DNA of 64,000 bases from Saccharothrix sp. HUAS TT1. Lineage in GTDB: Bacteria > Actinomycetota > Actinomycetes > Mycobacteriales > Pseudonocardiaceae. Shown here piece after piece: positions 1 through 7,421 of this stretch (position 1 is the stretch's first letter; each line of letters starts with the position of its first letter). The notes beneath the pieces were generated by a model. The model ran no database searches. It was given only the letters and a program-made list of their open reading frames with translations, and had not been told where the DNA came from. Position numbers and translations under genes: made by a program. The stretch spans positions 7,502,001 through 7,566,000 of the forward strand of contig NZ_CP160453.1 in the NCBI RefSeq assembly GCF_040744945.1. Reading direction: 5' to 3'.

Positions 1-1
1 C

Positions 2-403
2 CAGCTGACCACCACCGGCGGCGGGAGTTCGAGCCGGATCATCGGCTGGCAGGACAAGTGCATCGACATCCCCAACTCCAACGCCGTCGAGGGCCAGCGC
101 CTCCAGCTCTGGGACTGCAACGGCACCGCCGCCCAGAACTGGACCTGGCCGGGTGACGGCACCGTCCGCGCCTTCGGCCTGTGCATGGACGTCGCCTGGG
201 GCTCCCGCGACAACGGCGCCGCCATCCAACTGGCCCGCTGCTCCGGCAACCCCGCCCAGCAGTTCGTCCTGAGCGGCGCCGGCGACCTCGTCAACCCGCA
301 GGCGAACAAGTGCGTCGACGTCACCTCCTGGGGCGGCACCGGCACCCCGCTCCAGCAGTGGGAGTGCCTGGGCGGCGCCAACCAAAAGTGGCGCCGAGGC
401 TAA
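2..403 (+). CDS. Secreted protein with C-terminal ricin-type lectin domain (3' end only)
   Basis: Partial gene; the 5' end and any catalytic domain lie outside the window. The readable ~133 residues form a ricin B-type beta-trefoil (CBM13-like). Cys-containing strands (DKCIDIPN, FGLCMDVAW, ANKCVDVTSW) alternate with QxW-type motifs (AAQNWTW, PAQQFVL, NQKWRRG), which is the threefold internal repeat expected of the fold. In actinomycetes such domains are usually C-terminal carbohydrate-binding modules on secreted glycosidases or lyases, which fits the polysaccharide-degrading neighbourhood. The protein ends a few residues after the last repeat, so the C-terminus looks intact. What enzyme it belongs to cannot be told from this window. 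Confidence 0.85.
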   Translation, partial: QLTTTGGGSSSRIIGWQDKCIDIPNSNAVEGQRLQLWDCNGTAAQNWTWPGDGTVRAFGLCMDVAWGSRDNGAAIQLARCSGNPAQQFVLSGAGDLVNPQANKCVDVTSWGGTGTPLQQWECLGGANQKWRRG

Positions 404-453
404 CCCCACCACCACCAATCCCCACCACATCGGACCCGCAACGCCCCCGCAGA

Positions 454-587
454 GGTTCGATTTGACATGGGTTCGGGTGCCTTAGGCTGGTCGAAGCCGG
501 CAGGCCTGGCGGGACGCTCTTCCCCGCCGGGCCTGCCGGCTTTGGCCTGCATAGGGTGCCCGTAAGGGCCCCATGTCAAATCGAACC
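454..587. repeat. 134-bp nested inverted-repeat element with internal hairpin
   Basis: An 18-bp perfect inverted repeat (GGTTCGATTTGACATGGG at 454-471, its reverse complement at 570-587) encloses a second 20-bp, 19/20-matched stem (494-513 with 523-542). The inner stem alone would be a good bidirectional terminator for the upstream lectin-tailed gene. The outer arms are A/T-richer than the surroundings and have no coding capacity between them, resembling a MITE-like or non-autonomous mobile element. No flanking target duplication is obvious. Confidence 0.7.
494..542. terminator. Stem-loop terminator after the lectin-tailed gene
   Basis: 20-bp stem with one mismatch (arms 494-513 and 523-542) and a 9-nt loop, about 90 bp after the stop codon at 403. 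It has no long T-run, as is common in actinomycetes. It lies inside the larger inverted repeat 454-587, so it may be part of that element rather than a dedicated terminator. Confidence 0.55.
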
Positions 588-595
588 GGACCTCC

Positions 596-815
596 CCTGA
601 ACGTAGAACTCACCGTCCCTGAACGTTCGACTCGCGCGCCCTGAACGTTCGACTCGCGCGCCCTGAACGTTCGACTCGCGCGCCCTGAACGTTCGACTCG
701 CGCGCCCTGAACGTTCGACTCGCGCGCTGAGCGTTGAACTCACCCGCTCCGAACGTAGGACTCTCGCGCTCCCAACGTAGGACTCTCGCGGTTGGGAGGT
801 AGGACACGCGAAGAG
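596..815. repeat. 22-bp tandem repeat array 1 (about ten units)
   Basis: Five exact 22-bp units (618-727, core GAACGTTCGACTCGCGCG) are flanked by diverged units of the same period: one on the left (596-617) and about four on the right (728-815) that change to the core GAACGTAGGACTCTCGCG. All units point the same way. The array ends about 50 bp before the GntR start at 863. The 22-bp period equals two helical turns. The same repeat recurs at 17897-18110 and 30856-30983. No cas genes are present and there are no unique spacers, so it is not a CRISPR array. Confidence 0.9.
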
Positions 816-862
816 GAGGGGTGGTCCGTACATTTAGGAGAGGAGTGGTGGGAGGAGGGTGG

Positions 863-1597
863 ATGTCCGCGCGCAGGCTCGACCGATCCGACGGTCCGCC
901 GTTGTGGCAGCAGCTGCAGGACGACCTGGTCGACCGCCTCCGCGCCGGCGAGTTCGACACCGGCTTCCCCGGTGAGCTGGCGCTCGTGCACGACTACGGC
1001 GTCAGCAGGCACACCGTCCGCCAAGCCCTGCACCGCCTCCGCGCCGACGGCCTGGTCGTCGCCGAACGCGGCCGCCAGCCCAGGGTCAGCACGGCCGCCG
1101 ACGTCGTCCAGCCGCTCGACACCCTGTACAGCCTGTTCGCCTCGGTCGAGGCCGCCGGGCTGGAGCAGCGGTCCGTCGTCCGGGTCCTCGACGTCCGGGC
1201 GGACGGCGTCATCGCCGACCAGCTCGACCTGGAGGGCTCCACCCCGCTCGTGCACCTCGAACGGCTGCGGCTGGCCGGTGGCGACCCGTTCGCGATCGAC
1301 CGCGTCTGGCTGCCCGCCGACCTGGCCGCACCGCTGCTGGCCGCCGACTTCACCCGCACCAGCCTCTACGCCGTGCTGGTCGAGCGCACCGGCACCCGCC
1401 TCGACCACAGCCAGGAGACGATCAAGGCCGTCGTGCCGACCCCCGCCGAACGCGCCCTGCTGCACTGCGGGCCGGACGTCGCGTGCCTGTCCATCCACCG
1501 GCTCGGCCGCGCCGCCGGGCGCCCGGTGGAGTGGCGGCACACGATGGTCCGGGGCGACCGGTACGCCGTCACCACGGAGTCGAAGACCTCCCGCTGA
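863..1597 (+). CDS. GntR-family transcriptional regulator (HutC/UTRA type)
   Basis: 244-residue regulator. The N-terminal winged helix-turn-helix (about residues 12-75) has the GntR signature PPLWQQLQDDLVDRL followed by VSRHTVRQALHRLRADGLV and the wing AERGRQPRV. The C-terminal ~160 residues match the UTRA effector domain (PLVHLERLRLAGGDPFAIDRVW, split here by conserved turns). ATG 863 was chosen because GGAGGAGG lies directly upstream; a longer reading from GTG 821 would start inside poor sequence without a ribosome site. It lies just after repeat array 1 and about 100 bp before the sulfur pair on the same strand. Its effector and targets cannot be deduced; the HutC subfamily usually senses sugars, amino acids or organic acids. 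Confidence 0.9.
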   Translation: MSARRLDRSDGPPLWQQLQDDLVDRLRAGEFDTGFPGELALVHDYGVSRHTVRQALHRLRADGLVVAERGRQPRVSTAADVVQPLDTLYSLFASVEAAGLEQRSVVRVLDVRADGVIADQLDLEGSTPLVHLERLRLAGGDPFAIDRVWLPADLAAPLLAADFTRTSLYAVLVERTGTRLDHSQETIKAVVPTPAERALLHCGPDVACLSIHRLGRAAGRPVEWRHTMVRGDRYAVTTESKTSR

Positions 1598-1703
1598 CCC
1601 GAAGCCCCCACCCACGAGCCCCCGGGACCTGCGAACTCGAACACCTCACATTGCCCTCCCCGCACACCTCCGCCTAATGTACGGACAAATGACGGAGGCG
1701 GGC

Positions 1704-3047
1704 ATGGACGTCGAAACCATCAGCACAGAGGCCCTTGGCGACCGCGGCTACCTGGTGCACGACGGCGAGGCGGCCCTGGTCGTCGACCCGCAGCGCGACT
1801 TCGACCGGGTCGAGGACCTGGCCGCCCGGCTGGGCGTCCGGATCACGCACGTCGCCGAGACCCACGTGCACAACGACTACCTCACCGGCGGCCTGGCGCT
1901 GGCCCGCCGGCACGACGCCGCCTACCTGGTCGCCGCCGCCGAGGACGTGGCGTTCGAGCGCCACCCCGTCCACCCCGGCGACGAGTTCGCGGTCGGCGCG
2001 ATGACCGTGACCGCCGTCGCCACCCCCGGCCACACCGAGCACCACCTGGCCTACGTGGTCGAGCACGGCGGGCGGCGGGCCGTGTTCTCCGGCGGCAACC
2101 TGCTGTTCGGCTCGGTCGGCCGGACCGACCTGGTCGCGCCGGACAGGACCACCGACCTGACCCGCGCCCAGTACCGCTCGGCCCGCGCGCTGGCCGACCA
2201 CGCCGGTGACGACGCCACCCTCCACCCGACCCACGGGTTCGGCAGCTTCTGCTCCTCCGGCCCGGCCGTCGTCACCGACGGCTCCACCATCGCCGAGCAG
2301 CGGCGGTCCAACCACGTGCTGACCGACGACGACGAGCAGCACTTCGTCCGGACCCTGATCGCCAACCTCACCGCGCACCCGTCGTACTACTCGCACATGG
2401 CCCCGCTCAACCGCCTGGGACCGGGCGCGCCGGACCTGTCCCTGCCCGAACCGCTGCGCGCCGACGAGCTGAGGGCCAGGGTGGACGCGGGCCAGTGGGT
2501 GGTCGACCTGCGCGACCGGGTCGCGTTCGCCGCGGGTCACCTGACCGGCACGGTGAGCATCGAGTACGGCCGCAACTTCAGCACCTACCTGGGCTGGACG
2601 CTGCCGTGGGGCGAACCGGTCACGCTGGTCGGCTCCGAGCGGGACGTCCGCGCCGCGATCCGCGACCTGTCCCGCATCGGCGTGGACCGCCCGGGCGCGG
2701 CCGTCGGCGACGACCCCCGCGACCTCGCCCCCGGCCACCCGACGACCGGCTACCGCCGCGCCACCTGGTCGGACCTGGCCGGGACCGACCACCCGGTCGT
2801 GCTCGACGTCCGCCGCACCGACGAACACCTCGCGGGCCACGTCACCGGCTCCGCCAACATCCCCCTGCACGACCTCCTCGCCCGCCTGGACGAGGTCCCG
2901 CCGGGCGAGGTGTGGGTGCACTGCGCCTCCGGCTACCGGGCCGGGATCGCCGCGAGCATCCTGCACCGGTCGGGCCGGGACGTCGTGCACCTCGACGACG
3001 AGTGGGCCGACGCCGCCGAGTCCGGCGTGCCGATCACGGCGCCGTGA
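1704..3047 (+). CDS. MBL-fold metallohydrolase fused to two rhodanese domains (persulfide/sulfur metabolism)
   Basis: 447 residues. The N-terminal metallo-beta-lactamase fold (about 1-240) has ETHVHNDYLTGG near 52-63, His110 in TPGHTEH and His177 in HPTHGFGS, the layout of ETHE1-like persulfide dioxygenases. Two rhodanese domains follow: about 250-320 without a catalytic Cys, and about 355-445 with the active loop HCASGYR (Cys407). The usual bridging Asp of TGD is replaced in FSGGNLLFG (about 129-137). Start ATG 1704 has GGAGG at 1694-1698; ATGs at 1677 and 1689 lack one. The stop overlaps the exporter start (GTGA). Likely role: oxidation or transfer of sulfane sulfur in the cytoplasm, with efflux of the product by the next gene. 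Confidence 0.88.
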   Translation: MDVETISTEALGDRGYLVHDGEAALVVDPQRDFDRVEDLAARLGVRITHVAETHVHNDYLTGGLALARRHDAAYLVAAAEDVAFERHPVHPGDEFAVGAMTVTAVATPGHTEHHLAYVVEHGGRRAVFSGGNLLFGSVGRTDLVAPDRTTDLTRAQYRSARALADHAGDDATLHPTHGFGSFCSSGPAVVTDGSTIAEQRRSNHVLTDDDEQHFVRTLIANLTAHPSYYSHMAPLNRLGPGAPDLSLPEPLRADELRARVDAGQWVVDLRDRVAFAAGHLTGTVSIEYGRNFSTYLGWTLPWGEPVTLVGSERDVRAAIRDLSRIGVDRPGAAVGDDPRDLAPGHPTTGYRRATWSDLAGTDHPVVLDVRRTDEHLAGHVTGSANIPLHDLLARLDEVPPGEVWVHCASGYRAGIAASILHRSGRDVVHLDDEWADAAESGVPITAP

Positions 3048-3802
3048 CACCGGTCGTCCTCGCCCTGGTCGCCGGGGCCGTCGTGGGCCTGTCCACGGGC
3101 GCGCTCGGCGGCGGTGGTGGCGTGCTCGCCGTGCCCGCCCTGATCTACCTGATGGGTTTCACCCCGGACCGGGCCACCACCGCGAGCCTCCTGGTCCTCG
3201 TGCTGACCTCCGTCGCCGCCCTCACCGCGCACGCCCGGTCCGGCACGGTCCGCTGGCGGCTGGGCGCGCTGTTCGCGGTCGCGGGCATGGCGCCGGCAGC
3301 CGCAGCGGGAGCCCTGACCCGTCACGTCCCCGCCGCCGCGCTGACCGGCGCGTTCAGCCTGGTGGCCGCCATGGCCGCGGTGTCGATGCTGCGCCGCTCC
3401 CCCACCACGACCACCGACCACCCGCGCCCGGTCCGGGCCGTCGGGCTCGGCGCCGGGGTGGGCACGGTGACCGGCTTCCTCGGCGTCGGCGGCGGCTTCC
3501 TCACCGTCCCCGCCCTGGTCGGCGTGCTCTCGGTGCCCATGAGGACCGCCGTGGGCACCAGCCTGCTGGTGATCTCGGTCAACGCGGGCGCGGCCCTCGC
3601 CGCCCGCCTCGGCGACGTGGCCCTGCTGGACTGGGCGCTGATCGGCCCGTTCGCCGCGACCGCGCTGCTCGGCACGTGGGACGGCAAGCGCCTGGCGGGC
3701 AAGGTCAGCACGACGACGCTGCGACGCGTGTTCGCGGTGGTGCTGCTGGGCATCGCCCTCTTCATGGGCGTGGACGCCGCCATCCAGGCGCTGACGCGCT
3801 GA
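3044..3802 (+). CDS. TauE/SafE-family sulfite/anion exporter
   Basis: 252-residue polytopic membrane protein with about eight hydrophobic segments and the two-fold repeat typical of TauE/SafE (DUF81). The glycine-rich loops GALGGGGGVLAVPAL (near 20) and GFLGVGGGFLTVPALVG (near 145) are the duplicated family signature. The GTG start overlaps the previous stop by four bases, indicating translational coupling. Paired with a persulfide dioxygenase/rhodanese, the natural substrate guess is sulfite or another sulfur oxyanion; the family also exports other organosulfonates and carboxylates, so this is inference. Confidence 0.9.
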   Translation: MTPVVLALVAGAVVGLSTGALGGGGGVLAVPALIYLMGFTPDRATTASLLVLVLTSVAALTAHARSGTVRWRLGALFAVAGMAPAAAAGALTRHVPAAALTGAFSLVAAMAAVSMLRRSPTTTTDHPRPVRAVGLGAGVGTVTGFLGVGGGFLTVPALVGVLSVPMRTAVGTSLLVISVNAGAALAARLGDVALLDWALIGPFAATALLGTWDGKRLAGKVSTTTLRRVFAVVLLGIALFMGVDAAIQALTR

Positions 3803-3812
3803 GGGCACGGGG

Positions 3813-3846
3813 ACGGCCCCCGGCGGGGAGAGTCGCCGGGGGCCGT
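3813..3846. terminator. Bidirectional terminator between exporter and pectate lyase
   Basis: Perfect 13-bp stem (3813-3825 with 3834-3846) and an 8-nt loop, placed 10 bp after the exporter stop and 16 bp beyond the pectate lyase stop on the opposite strand. It can serve both convergent genes. Confidence 0.8.
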
Positions 3847-3862
3847 CGAACGAGCGGGGAGG

Positions 3863-4801
3863 TCAGCCGACCTTGCCCACGCCCGCACCGCTCTGCACAG
3901 AGGACTTCACGGTGGAGCACGCGTCGAGCACGTAGCTGTACGGGATCGACTTGACGCTGCCGCCCTGCTGACCCGAGCCGGAGTTCACGTGGCAGTTGTT
4001 CCGGGCGACCAGGGTGCCGGGGTCGGAGCTGCCCTCACCCAGGTGGAACGGGTCGCCGGTGTTCTCGAAGGTGTTGCCCTCCACCAGCACGCCGGCCTCC
4101 TCCGTGGAAGCCACGCCGTACGACGTCACGCCGCCGTAGTAGTTGTTGTAGACGTGCACGGGGTTGCCGAAGCGGACCCGCGGGTGGCGCTGGTTGGTGC
4201 CGTCGAACCAGTTGTGGTGGTAGCTGACGCGCAGCTTGCCGCGGTCCTGGCTGCCGTTGTCGTCGCTGTGGCCCAGCAGCATCGTCTTGTCGTGGCTGCT
4301 GACCTTGTTCCAGGACACGGTGACGCAGTCCGACGCGCGCTTGATGTCGATCGCGCCGTCGTACCCGTTGCGCAGGGTGTTGTGGTCGATCCACACCCTG
4401 GTGGAGGTCTCGACCTGGATGCCGTCGTCGGCCCAGTCCCGGAAGTTCAGGTTGCGGACGATGACGTTCGACACCTTGGAGATGTTCAGGCCGTGCCCGG
4501 CGATGGTGGCGCCCGAGCCGACACCGATGATCGTCTTGTTCGAGGCGATCTTGGTCATGCTGGACAGCGTGATGGTGCCCGAGACCCGGATGGTCTGCGT
4601 CGTGGTCGACTTGGCGGCGTTGGTGAACGCCGTCGCGTCGCTGACGGTCACCGTGCCACCACCGGCACCACCGGTGGTGCCACCGCACTGCGTGCCCCAA
4701 CCCTCGAGGTTGAAGTGCGCGGCGCTGGCGGAGGGCGCCATGCCGACGGACACGGCCAGGGCCGTGGCCGCGACGAGGGCGCGGTAGATCTTGCGTGACA
4801 T
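3863..4801 (-). CDS. Secreted pectate lyase, polysaccharide lyase family 1
   Basis: 312 residues, with a Sec signal peptide ending at SASAA (about residue 28). The right-handed beta-helix shows PL1 landmarks: VWIDHNTL (about 136-143), the DGAIDIKRASD loop that carries calcium-binding acids (about 148-158), the VSYHHNWFD strand, and RHPRVRFG (205-212) with the catalytic-arginine region. It would cleave polygalacturonate by beta-elimination outside the cell. GGAGGAAAC precedes the ATG. It is a separate unit from the pectin operon upstream on the same strand, separated by 177 bp. The mature protein is close to the usual length of a single-domain PL1, with no binding module. Confidence 0.93.
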   Translation of the reverse strand: MSRKIYRALVAATALAVSVGMAPSASAAHFNLEGWGTQCGGTTGGAGGGTVTVSDATAFTNAAKSTTTQTIRVSGTITLSSMTKIASNKTIIGVGSGATIAGHGLNISKVSNVIVRNLNFRDWADDGIQVETSTRVWIDHNTLRNGYDGAIDIKRASDCVTVSWNKVSSHDKTMLLGHSDDNGSQDRGKLRVSYHHNWFDGTNQRHPRVRFGNPVHVYNNYYGGVTSYGVASTEEAGVLVEGNTFENTGDPFHLGEGSSDPGTLVARNNCHVNSGSGQQGGSVKSIPYSYVLDACSTVKSSVQSGAGVGKVG

Positions 4802-4897
4802 GCGGTTTCCTCCATACGACTGTGGATGAAAAGGGAACCGGCGGCGGTCGAACGTGGCGGCGTGGACTGGCGGCGTGAACCACCAGCGGCGTGAACT

Positions 4898-4942
4898 GGC
4901 GGCGGCGGACCTGGCGGCGGCGGACTTGGCGGCGGCGGACCT
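4898..4942. repeat. Three 15-bp GC-rich tandem repeats
   Basis: Three near-identical copies of GGCGGCGGCGGACCT (4898-4912, 4913-4927, 4928-4942) sit in the 177-bp gap between the pectate lyase and the enolase-superfamily gene. No regulatory function is evident; replication slippage in a GC-rich spacer is the simplest explanation. Confidence 0.75.
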
Positions 4943-4978
4943 GGGCAGCTTGGCGGCGGCCTCGCGGCTACACCGGGA

Positions 4979-6130
4979 TCACCACCTCTCGACGGTGTGC
5001 CGGCGGACGTGCTCGAGGTCGAACTCGTCACCGAGACCCGGAGAGGAGGTCATGGTGACGTGCCCGTCGGCGTCGAGCGGGTCGGCGAGCGCGAGCCGGT
5101 GCGGCGGCACGCGGTCGAAGTCGTGCAGCGGGTGCAGCAGGCCGCGCTCGTACCAGCGGCCGTTGTCGGTGCCGCCGAGCACGGCCAGGCTGGCGGAGCC
5201 GTCGCCGTGGATCTCGCAGTCCACGTTGAACGCCTCGGCCAGGTGCAGCGCCTTGACCGTCGGCGAGATGCCGCCGACGTCGGTCGGCCCGGCGCGCAGG
5301 ATGTCGCACGCGCCCGAGGTGATCCACTCGGCCCGGCTCAGGTGCTTGCCCCAGGCCACCTCCGGCCCGATCACCGGGATGGACAGCTGCTCGGCCAGCC
5401 ACCGGTAGGAGCTGATCGACGCCTCCTCCATCGGCTCCTCGAACCAGTAGAAGTCCAGCGCCTCCAGCGCCCGCCCCAGCTCCAGCGCCTCGGTGCGGGA
5501 GTACCAGTGGTTGGCGTCGAGCATCAGCGCCACCTCCGGGCCGACGGCCTCGCGGACCGCCTCGCACGCCGCGATGTCGGCCCGCACGCTGGGCGCGCCC
5601 GGCACCGGCGGCATCCAGGTGTGCAGCTTGATCGCCCGGTAACCCGTCTCGACCAGCTGCTTGGCGAACGACGCGTAGTCGCCGGGCGTGCTCAGCCCGC
5701 CGGGCGCCTCGTCACCGCACATCGTGCTGGCGTAGGCCGGGATGCGCTCCCGCGCGCCGCCGAGCAGCTTCCACACCGGCAGCTCGGCCCGCTTGCCCAC
5801 CAGGTCCCACAGCGCGGTGTCGACGTAGCCGAGCGCCCGGTCGGTGAACCGGCCGTGCGAGCCGCGCTGCTTGCGGGCCATCTTCCGCCACAGCCGCTCC
5901 CGGTCCCACGGGTCCGCACCCATCAGGACCGGTCGCACGATCGAGTCGAGCACGGCGGGGCGCAGCTGGTCCGGGTGCACCTGCACGCGGCCCACGACAC
6001 CGTCGGAGTCGGTGATCTCCAGCAGCGCCTCGCGGATCTCGTGCTCGGCGCTCGGGTGCCGGTGCCCGTGCGGGTCCACCGCGGTCCACGCGGTGGTCGT
6101 GAACACCGACACCTCGACGCGCTCGATCAT
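4979..6130 (-). CDS. Enolase-superfamily acid-sugar dehydratase/racemase (mandelate racemase subgroup)
   Basis: 383 residues. An N-terminal capping domain (about 1-125) precedes a TIM barrel with the subgroup's catalytic set: K168-x-H170 (IKLHTW), metal ligands D205 (LDANHW), E231 (WFEEPM) and E257 (GPEVAW), and the Asp276/His308 dyad (ACDIL, EIHGDG). It is the last gene of the pectin operon: its ATG overlaps the binding-protein stop (ATGA). A dehydratase or epimerase acting on a uronic or aldonic acid released from pectin is the natural guess. The KxH rather than KxK motif argues against naming a specific substrate. Confidence 0.85.
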   Translation of the reverse strand: MIERVEVSVFTTTAWTAVDPHGHRHPSAEHEIREALLEITDSDGVVGRVQVHPDQLRPAVLDSIVRPVLMGADPWDRERLWRKMARKQRGSHGRFTDRALGYVDTALWDLVGKRAELPVWKLLGGARERIPAYASTMCGDEAPGGLSTPGDYASFAKQLVETGYRAIKLHTWMPPVPGAPSVRADIAACEAVREAVGPEVALMLDANHWYSRTEALELGRALEALDFYWFEEPMEEASISSYRWLAEQLSIPVIGPEVAWGKHLSRAEWITSGACDILRAGPTDVGGISPTVKALHLAEAFNVDCEIHGDGSASLAVLGGTDNGRWYERGLLHPLHDFDRVPPHRLALADPLDADGHVTMTSSPGLGDEFDLEHVRRHTVERW

Positions 6131-7413
6131 TTGCGGTCCTCCCACTCCTTCTGCGCCTCGGTGAGCTTCTTCGCCACGTCGTCCAGGAACTGCTGGGCGG
6201 AGAGCTCGCCGAGCAGCACCTTCTGGTACTGGGGCTCGCTGTCGGTCTTGGTGATGGACGAGTACTGCGGCAGGTAGACCGGCGCGGGCACGAGCACCGT
6301 GGCCGGGTCCTCCAGGACGCCGAGCGCCATCTTCACGTGCGCGGCCGAGTCGATCCACGCCGCGCTGCGCACGTCGGTGTTGGCCGGGATCTGGCCGACC
6401 TTCTCGTTCCAGTAGCTGTTGGACTCGGCCGAGGTCAGGAACTCGGCGAACTTCCACGCCGCGTCCTGGTTCTCGCTGTTCCTGAACACCGCGAAGCCGT
6501 CGGTCGGGTTGGGCACGACGGTCCGCTTGCCGCTCGGGCCGACCGGCAGCGGCATCGCGGCGACCTTGTCGCCGAGCGCCTTGGTCACGTCGCTGTAGGA
6601 GCCGAGGTTGTGGTGCATCATCGCGACCGAGCCGCCGGTGAACTGGGCGATCATCTGGGTGAAGCTGTTGTTGACGTCGGCCTCGGGGGTGGCCTTCTTG
6701 TACAGGTCGGCGATCTTGTCGACCAGCTCGGCGTTGGCCGGGTCGCCCAGCGTGCTCTGGCCGTCCTTGAAGAAGTTGTCGACGCCGGAGTAGGCGTACG
6801 CCTCGGTGATCAGCTGGAACACCGAGCCCGCGCCGCCGCGGATGGTGTAGCCGTACTTGTTCGCGCCCGCGTCGGTGAGCTTCGTGGCGGTGCTGATGAA
6901 CTCGTCCCAGGTCTTCGGCGCCTCCAGGCCGGCGTCCTGGAACCAGTCGGTGCGGTACCAGACGATGTCCATGTTGGCCGACGACGGGACGATGTAGAGC
7001 TTGCCGTCCGGCGCGGTCTGGCGGACGGTCTCCACCAGCGAGGGCAGCAGCTTGTCCTTCAGCGGACCGCCGTTGATGCGGTCGTCGAGGGGCGCCAGCG
7101 CCTCCTGGCCGACCAGGTGCGCGAGGTACGAGGTGGTCACGCCGCCGACGTCGGGCGTCTCGCCGCCCGCGATGGCGGTGTCGTACTTCTGCTGCACCGA
7201 CGCGCTGGGGATGCCGACGTACTCGACCTTGATCTTCGGGTTCGCGGCCTCGAAGCGGGTGATCAGCTCCTTGTAGATCGGCTCGCGGGCGGGACCGCCG
7301 TTGTTGTCCCAGAACGTGATGGTGACCTCACCGTCGCTGCCCGCACCTCCCTCGGACGAGCAGGCGGACAGCGCCAGCGCGGCGGCGGCCACGGCGACCA
7401 GCAGTTTTCTCAT
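6127..7413 (-). CDS. Extracellular sugar-binding lipoprotein of an ABC transporter (pectin oligomers?)
   Basis: 428 residues. The signal peptide ends in the lipobox LSAC (Cys about residue 18), then a type-1 solute-binding fold starting VTITFWDNNGGPAREPI. Family-typical blocks are present: TWDEF, the FTGGSVAMMHHNLGS ligand strand and a C-terminal TEAQKEW helix. It captures a saccharide outside the membrane for the two permeases encoded just upstream on the same strand. Its neighbours PL1-CE8 and an acid-sugar enzyme suggest galacturonate oligomers. No ATPase is encoded nearby, so a shared MsiK-like ATPase, as known in Streptomyces, is likely. There is an 8-bp gap from the permease stop and an ATGA overlap with the enolase gene. 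Confidence 0.92.
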   Translation of the reverse strand: MRKLLVAVAAAALALSACSSEGGAGSDGEVTITFWDNNGGPAREPIYKELITRFEAANPKIKVEYVGIPSASVQQKYDTAIAGGETPDVGGVTTSYLAHLVGQEALAPLDDRINGGPLKDKLLPSLVETVRQTAPDGKLYIVPSSANMDIVWYRTDWFQDAGLEAPKTWDEFISTATKLTDAGANKYGYTIRGGAGSVFQLITEAYAYSGVDNFFKDGQSTLGDPANAELVDKIADLYKKATPEADVNNSFTQMIAQFTGGSVAMMHHNLGSYSDVTKALGDKVAAMPLPVGPSGKRTVVPNPTDGFAVFRNSENQDAAWKFAEFLTSAESNSYWNEKVGQIPANTDVRSAAWIDSAAHVKMALGVLEDPATVLVPAPVYLPQYSSITKTDSEPQYQKVLLGELSAQQFLDDVAKKLTEAQKEWEDRK

Positions 7414-7421
7414 GATGCTCC

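Noticed and set aside
596..815. CRISPR array
   Set aside because: Units abut without unique spacers, the repeat is 22 bp and diverges, and no cas genes lie nearby.
740..1615. Long open frames antisense to the GntR gene and to nearly every gene in the window
   Set aside because: In very GC-rich DNA the antisense and shifted frames stay open; these products are Arg/Pro/Gly-rich without motifs, while the opposite strand carries recognisable domains.
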